Notes under the pieces: model-generated
Databases searched by the model: none
The model's input: only the letters and a program-made list of their open reading frames with translations
Told to the model about the DNA's origin: nothing
Made by a program: the position numbers and the translations under genes
In this document: positions 1-6,588 of the stretch, piece after piece
How the letters are laid out: every line of letters begins with the position of its first letter
How positions within the stretch are numbered: the first letter of the stretch is position 1
Assembly: GCA_016291725.1 (NCBI GenBank)
Contig: JAEEYJ010000086.1
Span: forward strand, 1 to 13,031
Length of the DNA stretch: 13,031 nucleotides
Direction of reading: 5' to 3'
Origin: Solobacterium sp.
GTDB taxonomy: Bacteria; Bacillota_I; Bacilli_A; Erysipelotrichales; Erysipelotrichaceae

Positions 1-1186
1 CCAGCCTGGCTCTGAGCTCTTCCAGCTGCCGGATGCCGTTATCGATCTGGTTCAGACCATCCCTGGCTTCCTTCAGTGAAGCGATGCCGTCCACCAGCTG
101 CTGGCGGACATCTGCGTACTTCTTCTTCTCTTCTTCGTATTCCTTCCGGCCTTCTGCCAGCTTCTTCTTCCCGTCCTCCAGCTCTTTCCTGCCGTCTTCG
201 ATCTCTGCCCTGGCTTCCGCAATCCTGTCATCCAGCTCTTTCTGGGCATCCTCCAGCTTCTGCTCTCCTTCGTGGAGCTGATCCCAGCCATCCGCGATCT
301 CTGCCTCTGCGTCCTTGATCTCCCTTTCCGCATCCGCAATCTCCCGGTTGTAGGTTTCCAGCCCTTCACTGTATTCCTGCAGACCATCGTTGTACTGCGC
401 CATGGCGTCTTCGTAGATCTCGTCGTAGCGGTGCAGGGACTGTGTCTTTCCCAGAGTCTCGACTTCCTTCTTCACTTCTTCGCTTCTCTGTTCATAAGCA
501 TCGTAGAAGGATTCGTAGTCCTTTGCACCACGGTAGATCACATTCACTTCCGTATCATAGTCCACGACGAAAGCATCTTCCGGAACATAGAAATACGTGT
601 CGATGTAGCGGTTGGACAGTGTACTGTTCTCCTTGGTTTCGTTCAGGTACAGCGGGGTATCGATCGTACCCACTACGACGTACCTGCTCTGCGACAGCCA
701 GTCATCCAGATCATTGTCCGGACGTGTCAGCGTGATCTGCGAGCCTACCGGTGGTCCGGGCATAAGGTCTGTGCCTGATTCCGCAAGAAGCTCATTGGTG
801 CTGCGCGGGAGCCTTCCTTCGCGAAGTTCAAAGTGATTCAGCGGATCGTCCGGATTGTAGGAATGGATGCGTGCAATGACTGCACTGTCCTCCATATAGG
901 CAATTGTATCCACGAACTTCGCACCGCTGGCTTCTTCCACATCCTCCAGTGAACGGATCGCTGCGATGTCATCTTCATCGAATCCGTAGTTGGAATACAC
1001 CGTGATGTCCTTCAGGTTCAGACGGTCGCTGTACGCATCCACATTGTCCGCCATGATGGTGGACGACGCAGATACGCCGATATAAAAAGAGACCCCGAGC
1101 ATAACGATCGCAGTCAGCGAAAAGAATCTCATCTTTGAAGAAAGAACGAGCCTGACCGTATCTTTTTTCAGGGTCCGGTATTTCAC
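1..1186 (-). CDS. ABC transporter permease, FtsX/MacB-like, with long coiled coil (partial, N-terminal 395 codons)
   Basis: Membrane subunit of an ABC exporter or lipoprotein/peptide-resistance type transporter; substrate unknown. The reading frame stays open to the window edge, so the C-terminal part is missing. Residues 1-45 match the usual start of these permeases: a short basic stretch (MKYRTLKKDTVRLVLSSK), one transmembrane helix at about 20-42, then an extracellular MacB-like core domain to about residue 240. From about 265 to the edge the protein is a charged, heptad-like coiled coil rich in D-G and E-G turns (IEDG, LEDG, LAEG). The further transmembrane helices expected in this family would lie beyond the window. 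The GTG start is chosen because it is 4 nt after the stop of the ATPase gene and gives the family's standard N-terminus. No good Shine-Dalgarno is seen, so translational coupling to the ATPase is likely. The family assignment is from general knowledge of such permeases; the repeat is seen directly. Confidence 0.85.
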   Translation of the reverse strand, partial: MKYRTLKKDTVRLVLSSKMRFFSLTAIVMLGVSFYIGVSASSTIMADNVDAYSDRLNLKDITVYSNYGFDEDDIAAIRSLEDVEEASGAKFVDTIAYMEDSAVIARIHSYNPDDPLNHFELREGRLPRSTNELLAESGTDLMPGPPVGSQITLTRPDNDLDDWLSQSRYVVVGTIDTPLYLNETKENSTLSNRYIDTYFYVPEDAFVVDYDTEVNVIYRGAKDYESFYDAYEQRSEEVKKEVETLGKTQSLHRYDEIYEDAMAQYNDGLQEYSEGLETYNREIADAEREIKDAEAEIADGWDQLHEGEQKLEDAQKELDDRIAEARAEIEDGRKELEDGKKKLAEGRKEYEEEKKKYADVRQQLVDGIASLKEARDGLNQIDNGIRQLEELRARL

Positions 1187-1190
1187 GTTT

Positions 1191-1892
1191 CTACCATTCA
1201 ATTGTTCTGATATCCTGCGGGTGCGGGTTGACTTCTGCCGATACAATCCTTCCGCTGTTGACCCGGAATACTTTGTCGCCCATCGGACAGAGCGCCAGGT
1301 TGTGCGTAATGATGATCGTCGTCATCCTGTTGCGCCGGCACGTTTCCTGCAGAAGCAGCAGGATCTGCTTGCCGGTGACATAGTCCAGTGCACCTGTAGG
1401 TTCATCGCACAGCAGAAGCTTGGGGTTCTTGGCCAGTGCACGCGCAATGGCTACACGCTGCTGCTCTCCTCCGGAAAGCTGGGACGGAAAGTTGTCGATC
1501 CGCTCCCCGAGCCCGACATCGATCAGTGTCTGCGTGGGATCCAGCGGATTCCGGCAGATCTCTGTAGCCAGCTCCACATTCTCCTTTGCGGTCAGATTCT
1601 GCACCAGGTTGTAGAACTGGAACACAAAGCCGATATCAAAGCGCCGGTAGTCGGTCATCTCCCGGTCATTCATCTGATCCACCCGGCTGCCGTCTACGAT
1701 GATTTCACCGGAGGTTGCGGTATCCATACCGCCCAGAATGTTCAGAATGGTGCTTTTGCCGGCGCCGGACGCCCCGGCAATGACAACGAACTCTCCCTGC
1801 TCTATGCTCAGATTGATGCCGTCCAGTGCGGTAATGTCCACTTCACCGACATGATAGACCTTTCTGACATCCTTGAATTCTATGTAGCTCAT
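1191..1892 (-). CDS. ABC transporter ATP-binding protein (MacB/LolD-type)
   Basis: Cytoplasmic ATPase (233 aa) that powers the permease encoded 4 nt downstream. Motifs are complete: Walker [10 protein letters not shown] at 40-48, Q-loop Gln92, signature LSGGEQ at 139-144, Walker B LLLCDEP with catalytic Glu164, D-loop GALD, and H-loop His197. The length fits the MacB/LolD/SalX family. The chosen ATG gives MSYIEFKDV, the normal family start. A GTG seven codons upstream is in frame but would add an atypical tail and also lacks a ribosome binding site. No Shine-Dalgarno precedes the ATG. Instead a perfect TATAAT lies 7 nt upstream, suggesting a leaderless transcript. The gene follows the rpsO terminator, so it probably starts its own two-gene operon. 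Substrate cannot be inferred: such pairs serve in antimicrobial-peptide resistance, lipoprotein export or cell-wall processes. Confidence 0.93.
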   Translation of the reverse strand: MSYIEFKDVRKVYHVGEVDITALDGINLSIEQGEFVVIAGASGAGKSTILNILGGMDTATSGEIIVDGSRVDQMNDREMTDYRRFDIGFVFQFYNLVQNLTAKENVELATEICRNPLDPTQTLIDVGLGERIDNFPSQLSGGEQQRVAIARALAKNPKLLLCDEPTGALDYVTGKQILLLLQETCRRNRMTTIIITHNLALCPMGDKVFRVNSGRIVSAEVNPHPQDIRTIEW

Positions 1893-1899
1893 ATACAGA

Positions 1900-1928
1900 A
1901 TTATAAACTTCACACAGACGAAAACAAA
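1900..1928 (-). promoter_or_regulatory. Putative promoter of the ABC transporter genes, leaderless arrangement
   Basis: A perfect -10 box TATAAT lies at 1900-1905. The -35 is weak: TTTGTT (17-bp spacer) or TTGTTT (16-bp spacer), both inside the T-tract of the rpsO terminator. Seven bases separate the -10 from the ATG at 1892, so transcription would begin at or next to the start codon. The -10 is seen directly; promoter function and leaderless translation are inferred. Confidence 0.55.
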
Positions 1929-1948
1929 GCCGGAAATCCCTTTCCGGC
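1920..1948 (-). terminator. Rho-independent terminator of rpsO
   Basis: On the minus strand, 7 nt after the rpsO stop codon, there is a perfect 8-bp stem GCCGGAAA / TTTCCGGC with the tetraloop GGGA. It is followed by the tail TTTGTTTTC. This ends rpsO transcription and separates it from the ABC transporter genes. Confidence 0.9.
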
Positions 1949-1955
1949 CTATGCT

Positions 1956-2222
1956 TTACTTTCTCAGTCCGAGTGCCTTTACGAGGTCACGGTATCTGTT
2001 GACATCCTTGTTGCGCAGGTATGCCAGCAGCTTCCTTCTGCGTCCGACCATCTTCATCAGTCCGCGGGAACTGCTGTAGTCGTGCTTGTGTTCCTTCATG
2101 TGAACCGTCAGACGGTTGATCTGCTCCGTCAGAAGCGCAACCTGCACCTCAACGGATCCTGTGTCCTTGTCCTTGCCGCCGAAACGCTCGACGATCTCAG
2201 CCTTCTTTTCCTTTTCAAGCAT
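1956..2222 (-). CDS. rpsO: 30S ribosomal protein S15
   Basis: Primary 16S rRNA-binding protein of the small-subunit platform, here 88 aa, the normal family length. Recognisable elements are [19 protein letters not shown] near the N-terminus, the central [21 protein letters not shown] block that contacts the rRNA three-way junction, and the final [21 protein letters not shown]. The ATG is preceded by AGAGGA with good spacing. An upstream in-frame extension exists but encodes non-S15 sequence. The gene has its own promoter overlapping the end of hemW, a leader of about 75 nt that can fold, and a terminator, so it is probably a monocistron. Read-through from hemW cannot be excluded because no terminator is seen after hemW. 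Confidence 0.98.
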   Translation of the reverse strand: MLEKEKKAEIVERFGGKDKDTGSVEVQVALLTEQINRLTVHMKEHKHDYSSSRGLMKMVGRRRKLLAYLRNKDVNRYRDLVKALGLRK

Positions 2223-2298
2223 TTTCTTTTCCTCTTTTCTATGATTCCCTGTCCGTCCGAGTAAACCGCTGAGGAAGCAGCAGACCCAGACAGAAGGC
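2223..2298 (-). promoter_or_regulatory. Structured rpsO 5' leader, candidate S15 autoregulatory element
   Basis: Read on the minus strand, this leader can form an inner hairpin CTGCTG / CAGCGG (2278-2283 with 2266-2271, one G-U pair) closing a CTTCCT loop. An outer pairing CTGTC / GACAG (2289-2293 with 2249-2253) can enclose it. The bases TTCCTC (2271-2276), spanning the loop and the first base of its 3' arm, are exactly complementary to the Shine-Dalgarno GAGGAA (2229-2234), so a pseudoknot could hide the ribosome binding site. S15 represses its own mRNA through leader structure in several bacteria; that this leader does so is inference. Confidence 0.45.
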
Positions 2299-2304
2299 TT
2301 GTAT

Positions 2305-2333
2305 ATCTTATCACTGTTCAGTGATCTATGCAA
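2305..2333 (-). promoter_or_regulatory. rpsO promoter
   Basis: On the minus strand, -35 TTGCAT (2328-2333) and -10 TAAGAT (2305-2310) are separated by 17 bp. A TG one base before the -10 forms an extended -10. The -35 overlaps the stop codon of hemW. The predicted start of transcription is near 2298. Confidence 0.6.
2310..2325. repeat. Perfect inverted repeat inside the rpsO promoter
   Basis: ATCACTGAACAGTGAT on the minus strand has two perfect 7-bp arms around AA. It fills most of the spacer between the rpsO -35 and -10 and touches the -10. It has no T-tract, so it is not a standard terminator for hemW. It could be an operator or a chance palindrome. Confidence 0.5.
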
Positions 2334-3429
2334 TAAAATCCACCAGTATTTCGTTGAGCAGATCCCAGCCCCGGTCCGTACAGTACAGTCTTTCTTCGGT
2401 GTTCACCAGCATGCCCCTCCGGCATTCCTCCGCAATCTCCTCCCGGTAAACATCATCGATGGATACGCCGAACATCCGGCAGAAGCGTGCTTTGTCCAGT
2501 CCTTCCCTGAGCCTCAGGGACATCATCAATGCTTCAAAGTACTGTTCCTGCGGCGTGAGTACGGTATCCTGCCGCTTCAGCGGGTCCTTGATGTACTCCC
2601 TCAGGCTGCGGGCAAGGTCGTAGCGGACATTGCCTTCCTTGCCGCTGGCACCGCACCCGGCTCCGTAGAAATCCCGGTACTGCCAGTAAACGGTGTTGTG
2701 CAGGGAGCGCTTTCCGTCCCTGGCAAAGTTCGATGTTTCATAGTGCTCGCAGCCGGCCTGCTGAAGACGTTGGCAGATGTACTCGTACATATCCGCTTCC
2801 GTTTCCTCATCCAGCGATTCATATCCCCTCTTGCCGAAGACAGAATTCTCTTCGATGCTCAGTGAATACAGTGAGAGATGGGACGGATTCAGGGACAGTG
2901 CATCCTCTACGGAGGATTCCAGCATCTTCATGGTCTGCCCCGGCAGAGAGTACATCAGATCCAGGGAGAGATTCTCAATTCCGTGCCTGCGCAGCCGCTC
3001 TGTACAGGACTGTACATCCGTGAAGGTATGCCGGCGGTTCATCAGCTTCAGCAGTCCGGCATCGCTGCTCTGCATACCGATGGAAGCCCGGTTGATACCG
3101 TACTTTGACAGCAGGGCAGCCTTTTCCTCGCTCAGTGTTTCCGGATTGATCTCCACGGTATACTCCCGTACTTCCCGGGCATACGGTGCCAGAAGCTGCA
3201 GCAGACGTTCCAGCTGCCCTTCATTCAGACTGGTCGGTGTTCCGCCTCCGATGTAGATTGTATCCAGCTGTACAGAGAACTCCCTCAGGCTGAATTCCTG
3301 CTCCAGTGCCGCAAGAAAAGCATCCGCCTGCGCTTCACTGTACACGGTCCGGCAGAAATCGCAGTACCAGCAGATATGCCGGCAGAAAGGAATGTGCACA
3401 TACAGCGCATCCGGATGCTCAGCGTTCAT
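2326..3429 (-). CDS. hemW: Radical SAM protein HemW (heme chaperone; HemN-like)
   Basis: Cytoplasmic radical-SAM enzyme-like protein of 367 aa. HemW proteins were long annotated as oxygen-independent coproporphyrinogen oxidases but bind heme and deliver it to respiratory proteins. The iron-sulfur cluster motif is C16-x3-C20-x2-C23, followed by Asp-Phe and an additional Cys26 where many HemW proteins carry Asn. The SAM-binding GGGTPT motif follows at about residue 80. The HemW-characteristic HNxxYW motif is present as [15 protein letters not shown]. The ATG overlaps the end of lepA by 11 nt, and a GTG one codon upstream is also possible. The ribosome binding site is weak, so coupled translation from lepA is likely. 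The lepA-hemW pair is a standard Firmicute arrangement. I prefer HemW over true HemN because of the HNxxYW motif and the length. Confidence 0.88.
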   Translation of the reverse strand: MNAEHPDALYVHIPFCRHICWYCDFCRTVYSEAQADAFLAALEQEFSLREFSVQLDTIYIGGGTPTSLNEGQLERLLQLLAPYAREVREYTVEINPETLSEEKAALLSKYGINRASIGMQSSDAGLLKLMNRRHTFTDVQSCTERLRRHGIENLSLDLMYSLPGQTMKMLESSVEDALSLNPSHLSLYSLSIEENSVFGKRGYESLDEETEADMYEYICQRLQQAGCEHYETSNFARDGKRSLHNTVYWQYRDFYGAGCGASGKEGNVRYDLARSLREYIKDPLKRQDTVLTPQEQYFEALMMSLRLREGLDKARFCRMFGVSIDDVYREEIAEECRRGMLVNTEERLYCTDRGWDLLNEILVDFIA

Positions 3430-5227
3430 CACTGTCCATGGAAAGCACCGCCATGAAGGCTTCCTGCGGCACAATCACGCTGCCGACCGCCTTCATCCGT
3501 TTCTTTCCCTCCTTCTGCTTTTCCAGAAGCTTCTTCTTCCGGGAGATATCACCGCCGTAGCATTTTGCCAGGACGTTCTTGCGCAGGGACTTGATGTTTG
3601 TACGGGCAATGACCTTTCCACCGATCGCTGCCTGGACAGGAATCTCGAACTGCTGCTTGGGGATCAGCTGCTTCAGCTTCACCGTAATTGCACTGCCCCT
3701 GGCATAGGCTTCCGAACGGTGAATGATGACAGAAAGAGCGTCCACCTGTTCTCCGTTGAGCAGTATATCCATCCGGACAAGATCATTCCTGCGGTAGCCG
3801 ATAACTTCATAATCCAGGCTGGCATAGCCCTTCGAGCAGGACTTCAGCCGGTCAAAGAAATCAAAGATGATCTCGGAAAGCGGCAGTTCATACACCAGTG
3901 AATTCCTGCCGGCATCAATGACCTGCATATCCTTGTAGATACCCCGTTTTCCCTGGCAGAGTTCCATGACGCTGCCGATATAGGTGTCAGGGCACATGAT
4001 TTCCGCCCGGACATACGGTTCCTCCACCCGGTCGATCTTAGAAGCGTCCGGCATCTTTGCCGGGTTGTCGATCGCCAGCATGGTTCCATCGCTGAGATAG
4101 ACATGGTAGATGACGGACGGTGCGGTCGCAATCAGATCCAGACCGTATTCCCTCTCCAGCCGCTCTTCAATGACATCCATGTGCAGCAGACCGAGAAAGC
4201 CGCAGCGGAAACCGAAGCCCAATGCCTGGGATGTCTCCGGCTCATAGACCAGCGCTGCATCGTTCAGCTTCAGTTTGTCCAGTGCGTCGCGCAGGTCACC
4301 GTACCTGGCCGCATCACTGGGATAGAAGCCGCAGAACACCATCGGATTCATATGCTTGTAGCCGGGAAGCGGATCTTCTGCGCCTTTCACGGCCGAGGTT
4401 ACCGTATCACCGACCTGGACATCCTGGATGGACTTGATGGAGGCCGCAAACCAGCCAACATCACCGCAGCCGAGTGTCCTGACCGGCACTTCCTTGGGAT
4501 TCCGGATACCGGCTTCCAGTACTTCATATTCCGCACCGGTTGCCATGAAGCGGATGCGGTCACCGATGGACAGCTGTCCTTCCCGGATGCGTACCAGAGC
4601 GATTACACCGCGGTAGGAATCATAGAAACTGTCAAATACCAGAGCCTGCAGCGGCTTGTCTTTACTGCCGCCCGGCGCGGGGATCTTCTCAACGATCTGC
4701 TCCAGCACTTCATCCACATTGATTCCTGTACGAGCACTGATCTCCGGTGCGTCACTGCAGTCCAGACCGATGATGTTTTCGATCTCCTGCTTGACGAAAT
4801 CCGGTCTGGCGCTCGGCATATCGCACTTGTTGATGACAGGTATGATCTCCAGATCGTTGTCCAGTGCCAGATAAGTGTTCGCCAGTGTCTGGGCCTGTAC
4901 ACCCTGGGTTGCGTCCACCACCAGCACAGCGCCTTCACAGGCTGCCAGTGAACGGGACACCTCATAGCTGAAGTCCACATGCCCCGGTGTATCGATCAGA
5001 TTGAACAGATATTCTTCACCGTTCTTCGCGGTATAGGAAAGCTGTACAGCATTCAGCTTGATCGTAATGCCCCGTTCCCGCTCCAGCTCCATCTCATCCA
5101 GGATCTGTGCCTTCATATCCCTTTCCTTGACCGTATCGGTCATTTCCAGGATCCGGTCCGCCAGGGTGGATTTTCCATGATCGATATGGGCAATGATACA
5201 GAAGTTCCTGATATGGTTCTGATCCAT
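3419..5227 (-). CDS. lepA: Translation elongation factor 4 (LepA/EF4)
   Basis: Ribosome-bound GTPase of 602 aa, the normal family length. It is associated with small-subunit biogenesis and ribosome back-translocation. The G domain is intact: G1 AHIDHGKST at 13-21, G2 RGITIK at about 52-57, G3 DTPGH at 79-83, G4 NKCD at 133-136, G5 SARTG. EF-G-like domains II, III and V follow. The LepA-specific C-terminal domain ends with [20 protein letters not shown] and a short tail. The [12 protein letters not shown] matches the family start. A perfect AGGAGG lies inside the last fmt codons, but 13 nt before the ATG, which is longer than usual; an in-frame TTG four codons upstream is too close to it. The gene is second in the fmt-lepA-hemW operon, 4 nt after fmt and overlapping hemW. 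Confidence 0.98.
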   Translation of the reverse strand: MDQNHIRNFCIIAHIDHGKSTLADRILEMTDTVKERDMKAQILDEMELERERGITIKLNAVQLSYTAKNGEEYLFNLIDTPGHVDFSYEVSRSLAACEGAVLVVDATQGVQAQTLANTYLALDNDLEIIPVINKCDMPSARPDFVKQEIENIIGLDCSDAPEISARTGINVDEVLEQIVEKIPAPGGSKDKPLQALVFDSFYDSYRGVIALVRIREGQLSIGDRIRFMATGAEYEVLEAGIRNPKEVPVRTLGCGDVGWFAASIKSIQDVQVGDTVTSAVKGAEDPLPGYKHMNPMVFCGFYPSDAARYGDLRDALDKLKLNDAALVYEPETSQALGFGFRCGFLGLLHMDVIEERLEREYGLDLIATAPSVIYHVYLSDGTMLAIDNPAKMPDASKIDRVEEPYVRAEIMCPDTYIGSVMELCQGKRGIYKDMQVIDAGRNSLVYELPLSEIIFDFFDRLKSCSKGYASLDYEVIGYRRNDLVRMDILLNGEQVDALSVIIHRSEAYARGSAITVKLKQLIPKQQFEIPVQAAIGGKVIARTNIKSLRKNVLAKCYGGDISRKKKLLEKQKEGKKRMKAVGSVIVPQEAFMAVLSMDSDER

Positions 5228-5231
5228 AGAT

Positions 5232-6167
5232 TCAATCAAACCTCCTGCCCGTCCAGGCACGGCCTGCACCGTTTCCGAATGCGTCCGCCGGCATCCGCTT
5301 CTTTCCTTCCGCCTGCAGTTCCAGTACACGCAGTACACCGCCTCTGCAGGCAATTTCCATGGCATGATCCCGGAAACCGAGCACAGTGCCCGGTGCTTCC
5401 CGTACTTCTTCTTCCCGGATCCTGCAGGCATAGAACTTTACCCGCTTTCCGTCCAGAATTCCATAGGCAACCGGAAAATCGATCAATGCACGGATATGAT
5501 TGTAGATTTCATGTATGTCTCCTTCCGTAAAGGAAACCTGTTCCTCATCGGGGGCAATGTTCCTGGCCAGCACGACCTTATCCTCATCCTGCACCTCTCC
5601 TGCCAGCTCTCCTCTCAGATACTTCGGAAGAGCTTCCCGGATCAGTTCAGCAGAGGCCTCTTCGAGGCGCAGGTTCAGCGTTTCCGTGGTATCATCCGGG
5701 TCAATCGGGACAATCCTGCGGTCGTATACCCTTCCGGCATCCATGGCCTTAACCATCTCCATCAGACACACCCCGGTTTCCTTGTCGCCTGCCCATACTG
5801 CCCGGTGCACAGGGGCTCCTCCCCGGTACTTCGGCAGCAGGCTGGGATGGATGTTCAGACTGCCGTATGCCGGTGCATCCAGCAAGCGCGTCGGTACGAA
5901 CTGGCCGTAGGCACAGGTCACAATCAGATCCGGCCGGTAAGCAAGAATATCCTCGATGCCGTCCCTCAGCCGCTCCGGCTGCAGGACAGGAATCCCGTAT
6001 TCATCCGCCCGGGCATGTACCGGCGTCTTCACGATTTCACGCTTTCTGCCCACTGGTTTGTCCGGCTGTGAGACGACCGCCACTACATTGTATTTTTCGC
6101 CTACAAGCGCATCCAGAACCTTTCCTGCGAATTCAGGCGTACCGATAAAGACCACTCTGACATCCAT
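5232..6167 (-). CDS. fmt: Methionyl-tRNA formyltransferase
   Basis: Transfers a formyl group from 10-formyl-tetrahydrofolate to Met-tRNA(fMet) for translation initiation. It has 311 aa, typical length. The N-terminal Rossmann-like domain begins with the family motif [11 protein letters not shown]. The catalytic residues are in place: Asn105 and His107 in [18 protein letters not shown], and Asp143 in KAMDAG. The C-terminal OB-like tRNA-binding domain starts near residue 205. The ATG has GAGG about 9 nt upstream. The gene is first in the operon with lepA and hemW, driven by a promoter that interleaves with that of divergent rpsT. In many Firmicutes fmt lies beside def, priA or rsmB. None of these is adjacent here, so fmt has been placed with lepA instead. 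I see no truncation or missing residue. Confidence 0.97.
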   Translation of the reverse strand: MDVRVVFIGTPEFAGKVLDALVGEKYNVVAVVSQPDKPVGRKREIVKTPVHARADEYGIPVLQPERLRDGIEDILAYRPDLIVTCAYGQFVPTRLLDAPAYGSLNIHPSLLPKYRGGAPVHRAVWAGDKETGVCLMEMVKAMDAGRVYDRRIVPIDPDDTTETLNLRLEEASAELIREALPKYLRGELAGEVQDEDKVVLARNIAPDEEQVSFTEGDIHEIYNHIRALIDFPVAYGILDGKRVKFYACRIREEEVREAPGTVLGFRDHAMEIACRGGVLRVLELQAEGKKRMPADAFGNGAGRAWTGRRFD

Positions 6168-6194
6168 TGTGCATCAACCTCACTCAATGGGTAT

Positions 6195-6223
6195 ATTATA
6201 GCTTATCTTCGTTGCATTTTCAG
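6195..6223 (-). promoter_or_regulatory. Promoter of the fmt-lepA-hemW operon
   Basis: On the minus strand, -35 CTGAAA (6218-6223, 4 of 6 consensus) and a perfect -10 TATAAT (6195-6200) are separated by 17 bp. The predicted transcript starts near 6188 and gives a short leader of about 20 nt to the fmt ATG. It interleaves with the rpsT promoter. Confidence 0.65.
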
Positions 6224-6240
6224 AATGCCTTTGTTATAAT
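6212..6240 (+). promoter_or_regulatory. rpsT promoter
   Basis: On the plus strand, -35 TTGCAT (6212-6217), 17-bp spacer, and a perfect -10 TATAAT (6235-6240). The predicted leader is about 24 nt, too short for a complex riboswitch. The -35 hexamer is identical to that of rpsO. Confidence 0.75.
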
Positions 6241-6270
6241 GCAAACGTTGTAACCGATAGGAGGTGTACC

Positions 6271-6537
6271 ATGGCGAATATCAAGTCCCAGAAAAAGCGT
6301 GCGCTTACAAACAGAAAGAGCCAGCTTGCAAATGCCAGCAAGAGAACGGCTGTAAAGACAGCGATCAAGAACGTTCAGAAGGCGATTGAAGCGAAGGACA
6401 AGGAAGCTGCGGCTGCTGCGTTCAGCAAAGCGAATTCTGTACTGGACAAGGCCCTGGTTGACGGCATCAAGACAAAGAACTACGTTGCCCGTCAGAAGTC
6501 CAGACTGGCTAAAGCAGTGAATTCTATCGAAGGCTGA
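6271..6537 (+). CDS. rpsT: 30S ribosomal protein S20
   Basis: Small basic three-helix protein of 88 aa that binds 16S rRNA early in small-subunit assembly. The N-terminus MANIKSQKKRALTNRKSQLAN is diagnostic of the family, as is the C-terminal run IKTKNYVARQKSRLAKAVNS. The ATG follows a strong AGGAGGTG at 6259-6266. It is the only plus-strand gene in the window and diverges from fmt-lepA-hemW, a Firmicute-typical layout in which rpsT lies opposite lepA. It has its own promoter and terminator, so it is a monocistron. Normal length, nothing missing. Confidence 0.98.
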   Translation: MANIKSQKKRALTNRKSQLANASKRTAVKTAIKNVQKAIEAKDKEAAAAAFSKANSVLDKALVDGIKTKNYVARQKSRLAKAVNSIEG

Positions 6538-6540
6538 GAA

Positions 6541-6579
6541 TAATAAAGAAACAGGCATGACCTGTTTTTTTCATGCCTG
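6541..6579 (-). terminator. Rho-independent terminator of the M42 peptidase gene
   Basis: On the minus strand, CAGGCATGA (6571-6579) pairs perfectly with TCATGCCTG (6552-6560) around a 10-nt loop, followed by the tail TTTCTTTATTA. The stem can extend outward by several pairs after one mismatch. It begins 9 nt after the peptidase stop codon and serves the gene converging with rpsT. Confidence 0.75.
6549..6571 (+). terminator. Rho-independent terminator of rpsT
   Basis: On the plus strand, AAACAGG (6549-6555) pairs with CCTGTTT (6561-6567) around the loop CATGA, and the run of T continues to 6571. It starts 12 nt after the rpsT stop and lies inside a larger hairpin used in the opposite direction. 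Confidence 0.8.
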
Positions 6580-6588
6580 CTTCTTTGT

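Noticed and set aside
33..318. Serine-rich and proline-rich plus-strand open frames at the left edge
   Set aside because: They are the reverse complement of the Glu/Lys-rich coiled-coil codons of the permease, which automatically read as Ser/Phe/Pro-rich sequence.
1221..2264. 347-codon plus-strand frame opposite the ABC ATPase and rpsO
   Set aside because: It runs across two well-supported genes, a terminator and a promoter region, so it cannot be a separate conserved gene on this evidence.
2310..2325. Terminator for the fmt-lepA-hemW operon
   Set aside because: The palindrome after hemW has no T-rich tail, so I list it only as an inverted repeat. No clear operon terminator is seen.
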